The position numbers and the translations under genes are program-made. This document shows, piece by piece, positions 33,484 through 42,929 of a stretch of 63,172 bases of DNA. Under the pieces are notes generated by a model. The model worked only from the letters and a program-made list of their open reading frames with translations, ran no database searches and had not been told where the DNA came from. Position 1 is the stretch's first letter, and the number at the start of each line of letters is the position of its first letter. Source of the DNA: Eubacteriales bacterium OttesenSCG-928-K08 (GTDB lineage Bacteria > Bacillota > Clostridia > Christensenellales > CAG-138); assembly GCA_030266105.1 (NCBI GenBank), contig JAJDHH010000008.1:1-63172 (forward strand). The letters are read 5' to 3'.

Positions 33484-35358
33484 TTACGATGCCTGCTCGA
33501 ACTGACTGTTGTAAAGCTCCGCGTAGAAGCCATTATTGCCGAGCAGATCCTCGTGATTGCCGCTTTCAATGATATCTCCATCACGCAAAACAAGTATGAG
33601 ATCCGCATTGCGGATTGTGGAAAGCCTGTGCGCAATAACAAATGAAGTTCTGTCCTGCGTGAGCCTATCCATCGCTTCTTGCACAATTCGTTCTGTGCGG
33701 GTGTCAACTGAGCTTGTTGCCTCATCCAATATCAACAACGGCGCGTCTTGTATCATAGCCCGGGCGATTGTCACAAGCTGCTTTTGCCCTGTGGACAAGC
33801 TTGCCTTGTCGTTTAGCACGGTATCGTAACCTTCCGGCAGTGTTCGTATAAAGTGATGCAGCCACACGGCCTTGCAAGCGTTTATCACCTGTTCATCAGT
33901 AACGCCCGGCTTGCTAAATATGATATTTTCCTTGATTGTTCCCTCAAATATCCATGTATCCTGCAGCACCATGCAAAACTGCTCATGCAGGTTTTCACGT
34001 GTAACCTCGCTTATTGGTGTGCCATCCAACAAAATTTCGCCGCTATCAAGCTCATAAAACCGCATCAGCAGGTTGACGATTGTTGTTTTCCCTGCACCCG
34101 TTGGCCCAACGATTGCAATTTTTTGCCCGGCCTTAACATCGGCGGAGAAATTATGGATGATCGTTTTCTCCTTGTCATATCCGAATCGGACATTTTTGAA
34201 TGTAACATCCCCGCGTATGTTATCAAGCCGCTTGACCTTTTCACTCTCGTCGCTTAGTTCAGTTTCTTCTAAAAATTCAAACACACGCTCGCTTGCGGCC
34301 GATGTTCTTTGCAGAGTTTGCATGGATTGGGCAAGCTGCGATAAAGGCTGCGTAAACAGGCGAATATACATCATAAACGCTACGATTACGCCGAATGAAA
34401 TTGTGCCGTTCATTGCAAGCACCGCGCCAACAACACAAACCGCAACATAACCAAAGTTGCCTATAAAGCTCATAATGGGCATCATAAGGCCCGACAAAAA
34501 CTGCGATTTCCAGCCGCTTTCGTATAGATTTCCATTTATGCGCTCAAATACACTTTTTGCGCTCTTTCCGCCATTGTAAGCCTTAACAACATTGTGGCCG
34601 GAATAAACTTCCTCAATATGGCCGTTGATGTCGCCCAGGCCCTGTTGCTGCGCCTGGAAATACTTTTGAGATTTTGACATAATCAACATCATAAACACAA
34701 AACCGATTATTGTGGAGGCAATTCCTGTTAGCGCAAGTATCCAGTTTGTGTAAAACATCATAACTATGGAGCCAAGGAACATAACTATTGCCTTTAATAA
34801 AGTGTCAACGCTTTGATTTAGGGTTTGCCCAATCGTATCCACATCGTTTGTAACGCGGCTTAGCACATCGCCATAGCTGGTGGTGTCAAAATATTTAAGC
34901 GGCAGGCGGTTGATCTTTTTAGAAATGTCGCCCCTCATGTTCTGCGATATTTTTGCTGTTGCTGTTGCCATTATGTAATTTTCGGCCAGGCTGAACAGCG
35001 CAGACCCCGCATAAAGGAAAAGCAAAAGTGTTGCCGTGCTGATTACAGCCTGCATATCGATTGCCCCCATAACTGACTGGCCGTTAACAAGCGCCGGGAG
35101 TCCCTGACTGATCTGGTTGGTCATATCCTTCAAATAGTCCGGGCCGATTATTTGCAAAAGTGTGCCAATAACCGCCAGCACAAGCGCAACTATGATAGCT
35201 GGGAGATATCGCTTGCAGTAACGTATAAGCTGCCCCCAGGTTTTTGTTGAGTTTTTTGCCTTTTCACCACTGCCCATGCCGGCACCGCGGCCGCCGGGGC
35301 CGCCCATGCCATGACCACCCATGCCGGGGCCTCGCCTTGCTGTATTTTGTTCGCTCAT
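33484..35358 (-). CDS. ABC exporter half-transporter, MdlB-like
   Basis: A 624-residue fusion of six membrane helices and an ATPase. It forms the second half of a heterodimeric exporter with the product of the upstream gene. A Gly/Met/Arg-rich N-terminal tail of about 30 residues precedes the first helix. The ATPase has GPTGAGKTT, LSTGQKQLVTIARA and LILDEATSSVDTRTE. The signature is LSTGQ rather than LSGGQ, as in many asymmetric pairs. Its ATG overlaps the stop of the partner gene as ATGA. Drug or lipid export is typical of the family; the substrate is not known. Confidence 0.92.
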   Translation of the reverse strand: MSEQNTARRGPGMGGHGMGGPGGRGAGMGSGEKAKNSTKTWGQLIRYCKRYLPAIIVALVLAVIGTLLQIIGPDYLKDMTNQISQGLPALVNGQSVMGAIDMQAVISTATLLLFLYAGSALFSLAENYIMATATAKISQNMRGDISKKINRLPLKYFDTTSYGDVLSRVTNDVDTIGQTLNQSVDTLLKAIVMFLGSIVMMFYTNWILALTGIASTIIGFVFMMLIMSKSQKYFQAQQQGLGDINGHIEEVYSGHNVVKAYNGGKSAKSVFERINGNLYESGWKSQFLSGLMMPIMSFIGNFGYVAVCVVGAVLAMNGTISFGVIVAFMMYIRLFTQPLSQLAQSMQTLQRTSAASERVFEFLEETELSDESEKVKRLDNIRGDVTFKNVRFGYDKEKTIIHNFSADVKAGQKIAIVGPTGAGKTTIVNLLMRFYELDSGEILLDGTPISEVTRENLHEQFCMVLQDTWIFEGTIKENIIFSKPGVTDEQVINACKAVWLHHFIRTLPEGYDTVLNDKASLSTGQKQLVTIARAMIQDAPLLILDEATSSVDTRTERIVQEAMDRLTQDRTSFVIAHRLSTIRNADLILVLRDGDIIESGNHEDLLGNNGFYAELYNSQFEQAS

Positions 35359-37115
35359 GACGCTAATTCCTCCTCGCTTAATTGTGATGCGGCAATTTCT
35401 CTATATACATCGCAGCTTGAAAGTAGCTCCTTATGTGTGCCCTTGCCGACGATTTTGCCTTCATCCAGCACGATAATCTGATCCGCATCCATAATGGTTC
35501 CTATCCTCTGGGCAACAATCAGGCTTGTTACTCCCGAGGTTTCTTTTTTCAGCTCGCTGCGCAATACGCGGTCGGTTTTATAATCGAGCGCCGAAAAAGA
35601 GTCGTCGAATATATAAACCTCGGGCTTGCGGCATAATGCGCGCGCAATAGCGATGCGCTGCTTTTGTCCGCCTGAAACGTTCGTGCCACCCTGTGCGACT
35701 AATGCCTCGTATGTGCCATCCATCTTCTCCACAAAATCGGCGCCCTGCGCTATGCTTAGCGCTTTTTTCACCTCATCGGCGGTATATTCCTCGCCACCGT
35801 TATCGCCATAAGCAACATTGGAGGATATTGTGCCTTTAAAAAGCACGGCCTTTTGAGGAACATAGCCAATTTTATTGTAAAGCGCATCGAGTGTATAATC
35901 CTTCACATTTACACCATCCAACAGAATTTCACCTTCGGTTGCATCAAAAAAGCGGGGGAGGAGGTTAATAAGTGTGGATTTTCCGCTTCCGGTCGAGCCT
36001 ATGAAGGCCACTGTCTCACCTTTTTTGGCTGCAAAGCTTATGTCCTCAAGCACATATTCCGCCGCATCAGGGTACTTAAAGCTTACGTGGTTAAACACAA
36101 CCTCGCCAGCTTGTCCGGGTTTTCCGTTTGTTAAATGTCCATCCAAAATAGTCGGCTCAGTGTCGAGCACCTCGTTTATGCGCTTTGCCGAAACGCTGGC
36201 TCGTGGGAACATTATAAATATCATAACGAGCATCATAAATGCCATTATTACCTGCATGGCGTACTGTGAAAACACCACCATATTGGAGAACAGCATCAGC
36301 CGCTCGGGCGCAAGCGCAGCGTCAATTAAATATGCGCCTATCCAATAGATCGCAAGCGAAAGCCCGCTCATAATCATGTTCATAAACGGCATCATGATTG
36401 CCATTGCACGGTTTGTAAAAAGGTTAGTGTCAGTGAGTTCGTTATTGGCGGACTCGAACTTTTTCTCCTGATAGGCCTCAGCGTTGTAAGCACGAACAAC
36501 ACGCAAGCCAAGCAGGTTTTCGCGGGTTACACGGGTCAGGTTATCAGTCAGCGTTTGCATTTTGCGGAATTTAGGCATAACAAATATCATGACCAATGCT
36601 ACGAGCGCAATCAAAACCAAGACTGCAACGCCGGTTGCAAGCGTCCACTCAAAGCCCTTGCCGGAAATTTTAAAAATCGCCCACACAGCCATAATTGGCG
36701 CCTTAACTACAAGCTGCAGGCTCATTGTAACGAGCATTTGCACCTGAGTAACATCGTTTGTGGAGCGTGTGATAAGGCTGGATGTTGAGAAACGGTTGAT
36801 CTCATCCATCGAAAATGATTCGACCTTGTTAAACATCATGCTGCGAAGCCGCTGTGAAAACGAAGCGCCTATCTTTGCCGCAAAAAAGCCAACAATAAAT
36901 GAGCATATTACGCTGCCGATAGCGCAAAGCAGCATCCATCCGCCGGCAGCCCAAATGTCGCTCATGGTGCTGCCTTGCGTTTGCACAAGCGTTGTAATTT
37001 CGGACATATAGTCGGGCAATTTCAGATCCAGCCAAACCTGTGAAATGATGAACAAGAGGCTCACGCCCGCTTGCGCCCACTCCTTGGGATTGAGGTACTT
37101 AAAAATTTTGAGCAT
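35355..37115 (-). CDS. ABC exporter half-transporter, MdlA-like
   Basis: A 586-residue ABC exporter half with six membrane helices and a C-terminal ATPase. Walker A is GSTGSGKST, the signature VSGGQKQR is canonical, and the Walker B reads VYIFDDSFSALDYKTD. An Asp (DD) therefore stands in the catalytic Glu position, marking this as the degenerate ATP site of a heterodimer. The D-loop motif SALD is present. It lies 72 bases after marR and overlaps the second half-transporter gene by 4 bases, so marR-mdlA-mdlB form one operon. Confidence 0.93.
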   Translation of the reverse strand: MLKIFKYLNPKEWAQAGVSLLFIISQVWLDLKLPDYMSEITTLVQTQGSTMSDIWAAGGWMLLCAIGSVICSFIVGFFAAKIGASFSQRLRSMMFNKVESFSMDEINRFSTSSLITRSTNDVTQVQMLVTMSLQLVVKAPIMAVWAIFKISGKGFEWTLATGVAVLVLIALVALVMIFVMPKFRKMQTLTDNLTRVTRENLLGLRVVRAYNAEAYQEKKFESANNELTDTNLFTNRAMAIMMPFMNMIMSGLSLAIYWIGAYLIDAALAPERLMLFSNMVVFSQYAMQVIMAFMMLVMIFIMFPRASVSAKRINEVLDTEPTILDGHLTNGKPGQAGEVVFNHVSFKYPDAAEYVLEDISFAAKKGETVAFIGSTGSGKSTLINLLPRFFDATEGEILLDGVNVKDYTLDALYNKIGYVPQKAVLFKGTISSNVAYGDNGGEEYTADEVKKALSIAQGADFVEKMDGTYEALVAQGGTNVSGGQKQRIAIARALCRKPEVYIFDDSFSALDYKTDRVLRSELKKETSGVTSLIVAQRIGTIMDADQIIVLDEGKIVGKGTHKELLSSCDVYREIAASQLSEEELAS

Positions 37116-37187
37116 ACTTAAAAATCCTCCATAGAATTTAATAATCTTAGAGCGTTATAGGGGAAATATTATATTTTTATTGTGCGT

Positions 37188-37628
37188 TTACATTGGTGGC
37201 GGCGGTGACTTTTGAGGAAACATTTCGGATAATCTGCGGATGATGCGCACAAATTCCGTGGCATCGTGTTCGCCCAGCGCCATGAGCATTTTTGTCACCT
37301 CATCATGCACAAACTTGTGGTGCGCCTTTGCGGCAGCTTCACCCTGCGGTGTCAGGCTGACGAGGATTTTCCTGCGATCGTCTTTGTTGATTTCCCTGCG
37401 AACATAACCCTTTTTTTCAAGGCTGTTGAGTGTTGTCGCAACCCTCGCGGAGCTTACGCCTAAGCCATTGCTGATTTCGCCGGGCATCACGCTGCAGTTA
37501 AGGTGGTAAATGTACTGCAATGCGTGCGTTTCGCCCTGCATAGTGCTGGTTATGTTTTTGTGCCCGCCCATTCGGCGGGATTTGTGCATCTCCAACAAAA
37601 ACGTGTTTGCAAGCTCAGAGTAATCCAT
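37188..37628 (-). CDS. MarR family transcriptional regulator
   Basis: A 146-residue winged-helix dimeric repressor. The DNA-binding region includes GVSSARVATTLNSLEKKGYVRRE (about residues 55-77), and the wing is DDRRKILVSLT. MarR proteins usually release DNA on binding a small phenolic or xenobiotic ligand. It is the first gene of an operon with two ABC exporter halves and has an operator-like TAACATTGTTA just downstream of its own -10, so autorepression that also controls the exporter is likely. GGAGA precedes the ATG. Confidence 0.94.
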   Translation of the reverse strand: MDYSELANTFLLEMHKSRRMGGHKNITSTMQGETHALQYIYHLNCSVMPGEISNGLGVSSARVATTLNSLEKKGYVRREINKDDRRKILVSLTPQGEAAAKAHHKFVHDEVTKMLMALGEHDATEFVRIIRRLSEMFPQKSPPPPM

Positions 37629-37653
37629 CTGCAGTCTCCAAATCTTTAATATC

Positions 37654-37664
37654 TAACATTGTTA
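37654..37664. promoter_or_regulatory. Likely MarR operator
   Basis: TAACATTGTTA is a perfect 11-bp dyad (central T) directly after the -10 box of marR, a usual place for MarR operators. Confidence 0.6.
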
Positions 37665-37665
37665 A

Positions 37666-37694
37666 ATTATATGCCTGTTAGAATAAACTGTCCA
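37666..37694 (-). promoter_or_regulatory. marR-exporter operon promoter
   Basis: On the minus strand TGGACA (37694-37689) and a consensus TATAAT (37671-37666) are separated by 17 bases. Confidence 0.75.
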
Positions 37695-37854
37695 TAGGTG
37701 TTTTTGACATTTGTGAAACTCTTCTATGTCCTTTTTATGAAACATATTGAACAAAAAGCAAACATGGCCAATTTGCGCATTAATATAAACGCTTTGGCCA
37801 TGCAGGTTTTGTTTTTATACGGTTTTTTTAATGCAAGACTAATTTCGCTGACAT

Positions 37855-38613
37855 TCAGCTCAAAAAGCGGGTTAAGAATTCGCGCAGGCGTTCGCTTTTG
37901 GGGTTTGTGAAAATGCCTGCGGGCTCTCCTTCTTCTGCGATCACACCATCGTCCATAAAAAGCACACGGTCGCTCACATCCCGCGCAAATGCCATCTCAT
38001 GGGTAACAACCATTAGCGTTAAGCCCGTGTGTGCAAGATCGGTGATAACCTTAAGAACCTCGCCCACCATTTCCGGGTCGAGCGCGCTTGTGGGTTCATC
38101 AAAAAGCAGCGCTTCGGGTTCCATGCACAGCGCCCGGGCGATAGCGACACGCTGCTGCTGCCCGCCGGAAAGCTGGCGTGGTTTAGCGTGAATGTATTGC
38201 GCAAGGCCGACCTTTTCAAGGTAGTCCATTGCGGTAAGGCGCGCTTCCTCTTTGCTTTTTCGCCCAACCTTAATTTGGCCAACCATACAGTTTTGCAGCA
38301 CGTTCATGTTTGAAAAAAGGTTGAACTGCTGAAAAACCATGCCAACCTTTTCGCGGTAGGCTGGGATATTATAGCCACGCTCAAGCACGTTTTCGCCTTG
38401 GAAAAGTATTTCCCCGCTTGTGGGCCATTCAAGAAGGTTGATGCAACGCAAAAATGTGGATTTGCCCGAACCGCTTGCACCTATGATGCTAACCACCTCA
38501 CCTGCGGAAACCTGCAGATCGATGCCCTTAAGAATAGGGTTATCCCCAAAGCTTTTGTGCAGCCCGCGCACTTCTATGACATGCTGTGACAATGCATCTT
38601 TTTGGTGGGGCAT
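37855..38613 (-). CDS. Polar amino acid ABC importer ATPase (GlnQ/HisP-like)
   Basis: A 252-residue ATPase, last gene of a three-gene amino acid import operon. It has Walker [10 protein letters not shown], signature [15 protein letters not shown], Walker [14 protein letters not shown] and the switch His in VVTHEM. The [18 protein letters not shown] string is typical of the polar amino acid importer subfamily. AAGGAG precedes the ATG. It follows the permease gene by 37 bases. Confidence 0.95.
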   Translation of the reverse strand: MPHQKDALSQHVIEVRGLHKSFGDNPILKGIDLQVSAGEVVSIIGASGSGKSTFLRCINLLEWPTSGEILFQGENVLERGYNIPAYREKVGMVFQQFNLFSNMNVLQNCMVGQIKVGRKSKEEARLTAMDYLEKVGLAQYIHAKPRQLSGGQQQRVAIARALCMEPEALLFDEPTSALDPEMVGEVLKVITDLAHTGLTLMVVTHEMAFARDVSDRVLFMDDGVIAEEGEPAGIFTNPKSERLREFLTRFLS

Positions 38614-38650
38614 AAAGTTTCTCCTTAAATAAAAGTAATGGGGCAGGGGA

Positions 38651-39448
38651 TTAGCGGCGGCGCGTTGCGCCTGCTTGATAGCGCCTGTTTTGTTTAAGCA
38701 GCTCCGGTGTTGTTGCCGAGGAAATCAGCGTATAGTTGGAGGGCCCATCCATGCGCTTTTCCAGCAGCCGCAAAAGGCGCGAAGAGGTAAATGTAAAAAA
38801 CAGATATATGGTGGCGGCGATCAAAAATGGTTCGTATGTGCGATAATAAATGCTCTTAATCACTTGTGTTGAGTAGAAAAGCTCGCTTACCATAATGACG
38901 CTTAGCACCGAAGAGTCCTTCAGATTTACGATAAACTCATTGCCGGTCGCCGGGAGAATGTTTCGGATCGTTTGTGGCAAAACCACATTTAGCATTGTTT
39001 GCCAGTGGGTCATGCCGATTGCCTTTGAAGCCTCTGTTTGGCCGGGATCAACAGATTGTATGCCGCCACGCACAATTTCCGCCATGTATGCGCCGGTGTT
39101 CAGCGTGATAACAAGCATACCTGCAGCGGATGATGTAATATCTATACCCGCAAATTCCATAAGCCCATAAAAAACAAGCACGGCTTGCACCATCATGGGC
39201 GTGCCTCTTAGCACTTCGATATACACTGCGAGTATGGCGTTTACTATTTTAAGCAACACGCTTCGCAAAGAACGCCTCTTTTGCCCACCGGAATATAATG
39301 GGGTGGTGCGGACAACCCCAATTAGCAGGCCAATCACAAAACCGCCAACCGTGCCAATGATTGCAAGCAGCAAGGTCCAGCCTGCGCCTTTGAGGAATTG
39401 CGGCCAGTATAGCTGTAAAAACCGTTCAATCCAATCCCAGGTGGTCAT
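38651..39448 (-). CDS. Polar amino acid ABC importer permease (HisM/GlnP-like)
   Basis: A 265-residue permease with about five membrane helices and the HEQRO/HisM-type domain: [12 protein letters not shown] (about residues 93-104), [23 protein letters not shown] and [16 protein letters not shown] carry the conserved EAA-like loop. The C-terminus is a short basic tail. As a single permease it probably forms a homodimer served by the ATPase at 37855 and the binding protein at 39550. GGGGGAG precedes the ATG. Confidence 0.94.
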   Translation of the reverse strand: MTTWDWIERFLQLYWPQFLKGAGWTLLLAIIGTVGGFVIGLLIGVVRTTPLYSGGQKRRSLRSVLLKIVNAILAVYIEVLRGTPMMVQAVLVFYGLMEFAGIDITSSAAGMLVITLNTGAYMAEIVRGGIQSVDPGQTEASKAIGMTHWQTMLNVVLPQTIRNILPATGNEFIVNLKDSSVLSVIMVSELFYSTQVIKSIYYRTYEPFLIAATIYLFFTFTSSRLLRLLEKRMDGPSNYTLISSATTPELLKQNRRYQAGATRRR

Positions 39449-39489
39449 TAAAAAACTCCCCCAAACGTAAATTTAACCAAATAACCAGC

Positions 39490-39525
39490 ATGCCCGTATT
39501 GATGATGCTGCAACAATACGGGCAT
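39490..39525 (-). repeat. Intercistronic hairpin between binding protein and permease genes
   Basis: ATGCCCGTATTG (39490-39501) and CAATACGGGCAT (39514-39525) are perfectly complementary over 12 bp. No T run follows on the minus strand. It sits between the binding-protein and permease genes, where such hairpins stabilise the upstream mRNA so that the binding protein is made in excess. Confidence 0.7.
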
Positions 39526-39549
39526 ACGATTTAGTTTGTTGCGCAAAAA

Positions 39550-40404
39550 TTATTCTTCGCTGAGCGGCTGGTTTTTGACGGCGCTTTCCATATACTGCGC
39601 GCGTTCTTCGGCAGTGATCTGGTTAAGCGCTGCATTAAGGCTGGCCTTAAAATCCGCCTCGTTTTGGCGGATGCCAATTGCGATTGAAACATCGCCTGTG
39701 GAATAATCAAAACCATTGTCTCCCTCAAAGCCAACGAATGTCAGCCCGGGGTTGGAAGCGGCTGCGGAGATTGCGCCTGGGCGCTCCGAAACATAACCAT
39801 CGATTTTGCCGGAAGAGAGGGCAACAACCATTGTGGGGAAATCCTTCATGGCCTGCTGCTTGTCCACCCCAACGATCTGGTCGATTACATCGTAATGCAG
39901 CGTTGCAAGCTGGCCTGTGACTTTAGCGCCGGAAAACTCCTGTATGTTTGTTGCGTTTGCGTATGGGCCATCCTTAAGCACAACAATAACAAGATCGCTC
40001 GTGTAATAATCGTCAGTAAAGTCGATCGTTTCGCGGCGCTCAGCAGTGTTTGTCATGCCCGCGATGATAGCGTCGATTTTGCCGGATGTTAAGCTGGGCG
40101 GCAGGCCATCCCATTCGGTTTTTACGATCTGCAGCTCCATGCCCATGATCTCCGCCACACGCTTGGCTATTTCAACATCGTAGCCGCCCGCATAGGTTCC
40201 ATCGCCCAGCGCCACGGCGCCGTTTGAATCATCCACCTGTGTCCAGTTAAAAGGAGCATAGGCGCATTCCATTCCAACGCGCAGGATTTTTGTTTCAACT
40301 TCGGGTTCAGGGGTTGTGCCACCCTTGTTACCACAGGCAACAAGAAGCATGCAGCAGGCAAGCATCAAAGCGATACTCAAGGTGATTAAAGAATACTTTT
40401 TCAC
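39550..40404 (-). CDS. Family 3 amino acid-binding lipoprotein of the ABC importer
   Basis: A 284-residue extracellular solute-binding protein with a lipoprotein signal (lipobox LLVACG, Cys near residue 24) and a family 3 fold: RVGMECAYAPFNW, GYDVEIAKRVAEIMG, DAIIAGMTNTAERRETIDFTDDYY. It captures a polar amino acid; the exact one is not clear. The start is GTG at 40404 (GGAGGA about 8 bases upstream) and the lipoprotein signal begins there. Longer in-frame starts have no site and add non-signal sequence. It is the first gene of the import operon. Confidence 0.92.
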   Translation of the reverse strand: MKKYSLITLSIALMLACCMLLVACGNKGGTTPEPEVETKILRVGMECAYAPFNWTQVDDSNGAVALGDGTYAGGYDVEIAKRVAEIMGMELQIVKTEWDGLPPSLTSGKIDAIIAGMTNTAERRETIDFTDDYYTSDLVIVVLKDGPYANATNIQEFSGAKVTGQLATLHYDVIDQIVGVDKQQAMKDFPTMVVALSSGKIDGYVSERPGAISAAASNPGLTFVGFEGDNGFDYSTGDVSIAIGIRQNEADFKASLNAALNQITAEERAQYMESAVKNQPLSEE

Positions 40405-40561
40405 TGATCTTTTCCTCCATATTTTAGCAGCTGATAAAAAACCGCCAATTTGTAAAACTACAACTTGAATTATAATATTATACAAACCCGATATTTTCAA
40501 CAGAAACATACTATTTTCCGCATATTTATGAATAAAATTTCATATAATGCGGGTTAACAAA

Positions 40562-41548
40562 TCAGTATCCGTTGGGGTGTGTGGAATGCCAGGCCCATGC
40601 TGAGGCCACGATGGCCTCTATATCCGGCATTTTAGGCTGCCAGTTAAGCATGCGAATAATCTTTTCGCTTGAAGCGACAAGCTGCGCCGGGTCGCCCGCC
40701 CGGCGTGGAGAGATTATTTGGTTGATGGGGTGGCCAACAACCCGCTCGGCAGCCTCAATAACCTCTTTAACGGTGAAACCAAGGCCATTGCCAAGGTTGA
40801 AGATTTCGCTTGAGCCGTTGTTTAGCAAATGCTCCATCGCCAGAATATGCGCCTGTGCAAGATCATCCACATGAATATAATCGCGCACGCAGGTGCCATC
40901 CCGTGTGGGGTAGTCATCGCCATAGATTGCGATATTTTCCCGCTTGCCAAGCGCCGCCTGGAGTATTATGGGGATAAGATGTGTTTCCGGGTTATGTGCT
41001 TCGCCTATTTTTCCGCCGGGCAACGCGCCGCACGCATTAAAATAACGAAGGGAGACGTATTTTAAGCCATGCGCGGCTTGTGTCCAATAAAACATGCGCT
41101 CCATTGCGAGCTTTGTTTCGCCATATGTGTTTGTTGGGTTGGTTCTGTGTGTTTCGAGTATGGGGATACGCTCAGGCTCGCCATATGTGGCCGCGGTGGA
41201 TGAAAACACGATGCGCTTGATTTCGTGCTTGAGCATTGCGTCAAGCAGCACGCGTGTGCCGTGCAGGTTATTGTCGTAGTATTTTAGCGGATTTGTCATG
41301 CTTTCGCCCACCAAAGAGTTGGCGGCAAAATGAATGACAGCGTCAATATGCTCATTATCAAGCACGCTGTTTATAAAAGCGCTATCCCGAATATCACCAT
41401 GATAGAAAACCGCGTCCGGGTGGATGGCCTGCTTAAAGCCTGTTTCAAGATTATCAACAACAATAACTTTGTAGCCGCTGTTAATCAGCGCATATACTGT
41501 GTGGGAGCCGATGTAACCCGCGCCGCCGGGGACTAACACATGCTTCAT
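40562..41548 (-). CDS. galE: UDP-glucose 4-epimerase
   Basis: A 328-residue short-chain dehydrogenase-type epimerase that interconverts UDP-glucose and UDP-galactose. It has the NAD-binding GGAGYIGSHT (residues 8-17), the catalytic Ser-Tyr-Lys region with SSTAATYG (about 123-130) and the YxxxK motif as YGETK (about 147-151), and LRYFNACGA. Length and motifs are standard. It stands alone and would feed cell-surface polysaccharide or galactose use. GAGG lies before the ATG. Confidence 0.96.
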   Translation of the reverse strand: MKHVLVPGGAGYIGSHTVYALINSGYKVIVVDNLETGFKQAIHPDAVFYHGDIRDSAFINSVLDNEHIDAVIHFAANSLVGESMTNPLKYYDNNLHGTRVLLDAMLKHEIKRIVFSSTAATYGEPERIPILETHRTNPTNTYGETKLAMERMFYWTQAAHGLKYVSLRYFNACGALPGGKIGEAHNPETHLIPIILQAALGKRENIAIYGDDYPTRDGTCVRDYIHVDDLAQAHILAMEHLLNNGSSEIFNLGNGLGFTVKEVIEAAERVVGHPINQIISPRRAGDPAQLVASSEKIIRMLNWQPKMPDIEAIVASAWAWHSTHPNGY

Positions 41549-41682
41549 GACGAATACCTCGCTTTATACTATGCGTTTAGTAAACCATTCCATTTTTAAT
41601 CGCAGTTTCACTTTAGTTCAAGGGAAAACGGATGTCAAGCATACGTTTTTGCAGTGGGGCGGCCTTCGAATATTTCCAATGT

Positions 41683-41710
41683 TTGATTTTTATTCCGCTT
41701 GCGATATACT
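41683..41710 (+). promoter_or_regulatory. Promoter of the Eis-like acetyltransferase gene
   Basis: TTGATT (41683-41688) and TATACT (41705-41710) with a 16-base spacer, about 35 bases before the ATG. A TATAAT three bases further on may contribute. Confidence 0.5.
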
Positions 41711-41748
41711 ATAATTAATATATAAAAAGTATATCGCAGGGGGACTAT

Positions 41749-42864
41749 ATGAATATTGAGGTTCGTGCCGCCAGCATGCAGGATAAAGACGATATACGGG
41801 AGCTTTGGTTCACCTGTTTTGGGGATTCAAAGTCTTTTATGGATTGGTTTTTTTCAGAGCGCTATTTTCCGGAGCTTTCATCATGCCTTCTTGAGGATGG
41901 AAAAGTAAAAAGCGCCATGCAAAGCTATCCTTTGCACATAAACATTCGGGGCAAAATTTTGCCTGTGGCAATGGTTGCGGGCGTTTCAACGCATCCTGCC
42001 AGCCAGGGCAAGGGCTACATGAGAAAAATATTCGAAAAGTATATGCAGCTTGTGCGTGATGCGGGCCTGCCGCTGGTTGTGCACACGCCTGTTAATATGA
42101 ACACATTTTTGTCGTTGGGGCATAAGCCTGCCACGGACACATTGCGCGTAACTTTCGAAGGCATAAAGGAAGAAACATTTCCGCCAAATGTAGAATTTGC
42201 GCCAATGGATGCATCGCTTATTCCGCTGTATTTATGCTATAAAAAGCAAAGCGAAGCTTACTCGGGCTGCATTTCCCGCTCGATTGCGGACTTTGCCTAT
42301 AAGTTTAGGGATTATTCATCGGATAAGGCAAGATGTTTTGTTTACAAAAAGGATGGACAGGCAAGCGGCTATTGCGTGTTTTTTTCGCCGGAGGATTATT
42401 TGCACGCGGAGGAATGTGTGTTTGCGGATGAAGAGGCGGCGCTTGCGCTTACGCGCGCCTTGCTTTACGAAGCAAAGGGTAAAAAGCTCAGCATGAAGCT
42501 GCCGCCGGATGCACCTGTGCCTCACCCAGCAGCGGTGCATGAGGTTAGCCCGCAGGGCGCAATGGGCGTGGCGGATGTATCCAAGGCGCTGCGCCTTATC
42601 GTTAACGATTGCTCCTTTGTGTTTGAGGTGGAGGATAAAACCGTGCCGCAAAATGTTGGAGTTTGGGATGGGGAAGGAGAAAAGACCGATCGTGCGCCAC
42701 AGGTTCGCCTGCAGGCTGGTTTTCTGGGACAATTCCTGTGTGGGTATCATTCCATGGAGGCGCTGATTGAGGCCGGGCAAGCGCAGGGGTTTGATATGGC
42801 GGCAGTGAAAAAAATGGATGAGTGCCTTCCAAAGCAAACCTGCTTTATTGTTGATGAGTACTAA
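41749..42864 (+). CDS. Eis-like GNAT acetyltransferase
   Basis: A 371-residue protein with an N-terminal GNAT domain (about residues 3-140), whose acetyl-CoA loop is read as VSTHPASQGKGYMRKI, then a second GNAT-like region and a C-terminal sterol-carrier-like domain. This tripartite layout is that of the Eis family, which acetylates amines such as aminoglycosides or peptides. The natural substrate is unknown. GGGGG lies before the ATG. The glycogen operon starts 65 bases downstream. Confidence 0.88.
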   Translation: MNIEVRAASMQDKDDIRELWFTCFGDSKSFMDWFFSERYFPELSSCLLEDGKVKSAMQSYPLHINIRGKILPVAMVAGVSTHPASQGKGYMRKIFEKYMQLVRDAGLPLVVHTPVNMNTFLSLGHKPATDTLRVTFEGIKEETFPPNVEFAPMDASLIPLYLCYKKQSEAYSGCISRSIADFAYKFRDYSSDKARCFVYKKDGQASGYCVFFSPEDYLHAEECVFADEEAALALTRALLYEAKGKKLSMKLPPDAPVPHPAAVHEVSPQGAMGVADVSKALRLIVNDCSFVFEVEDKTVPQNVGVWDGEGEKTDRAPQVRLQAGFLGQFLCGYHSMEALIEAGQAQGFDMAAVKKMDECLPKQTCFIVDEY

Positions 42865-42875
42865 GCACAAAATGG

Positions 42876-42890
42876 CATACTAAAACGAAC
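42876..42890 (+). promoter_or_regulatory. Sporulation-sigma-like -10 motif upstream of glgB
   Basis: CATACTA (42876-42882), inside the 15-mer CATACTAAAACGAAC, lies 54 bases before the glgB start. The same 15-mer stands 50 bases before gpr. The CATACTA core matches the -10 of sigma-G/sigma-E promoters. No good -35 is seen, and no sigma-A promoter either. Confidence 0.35.
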
Positions 42891-42929
42891 GATTGTGAAA
42901 AAAACTATTCGTTAAAGGAGTGAATTTGT

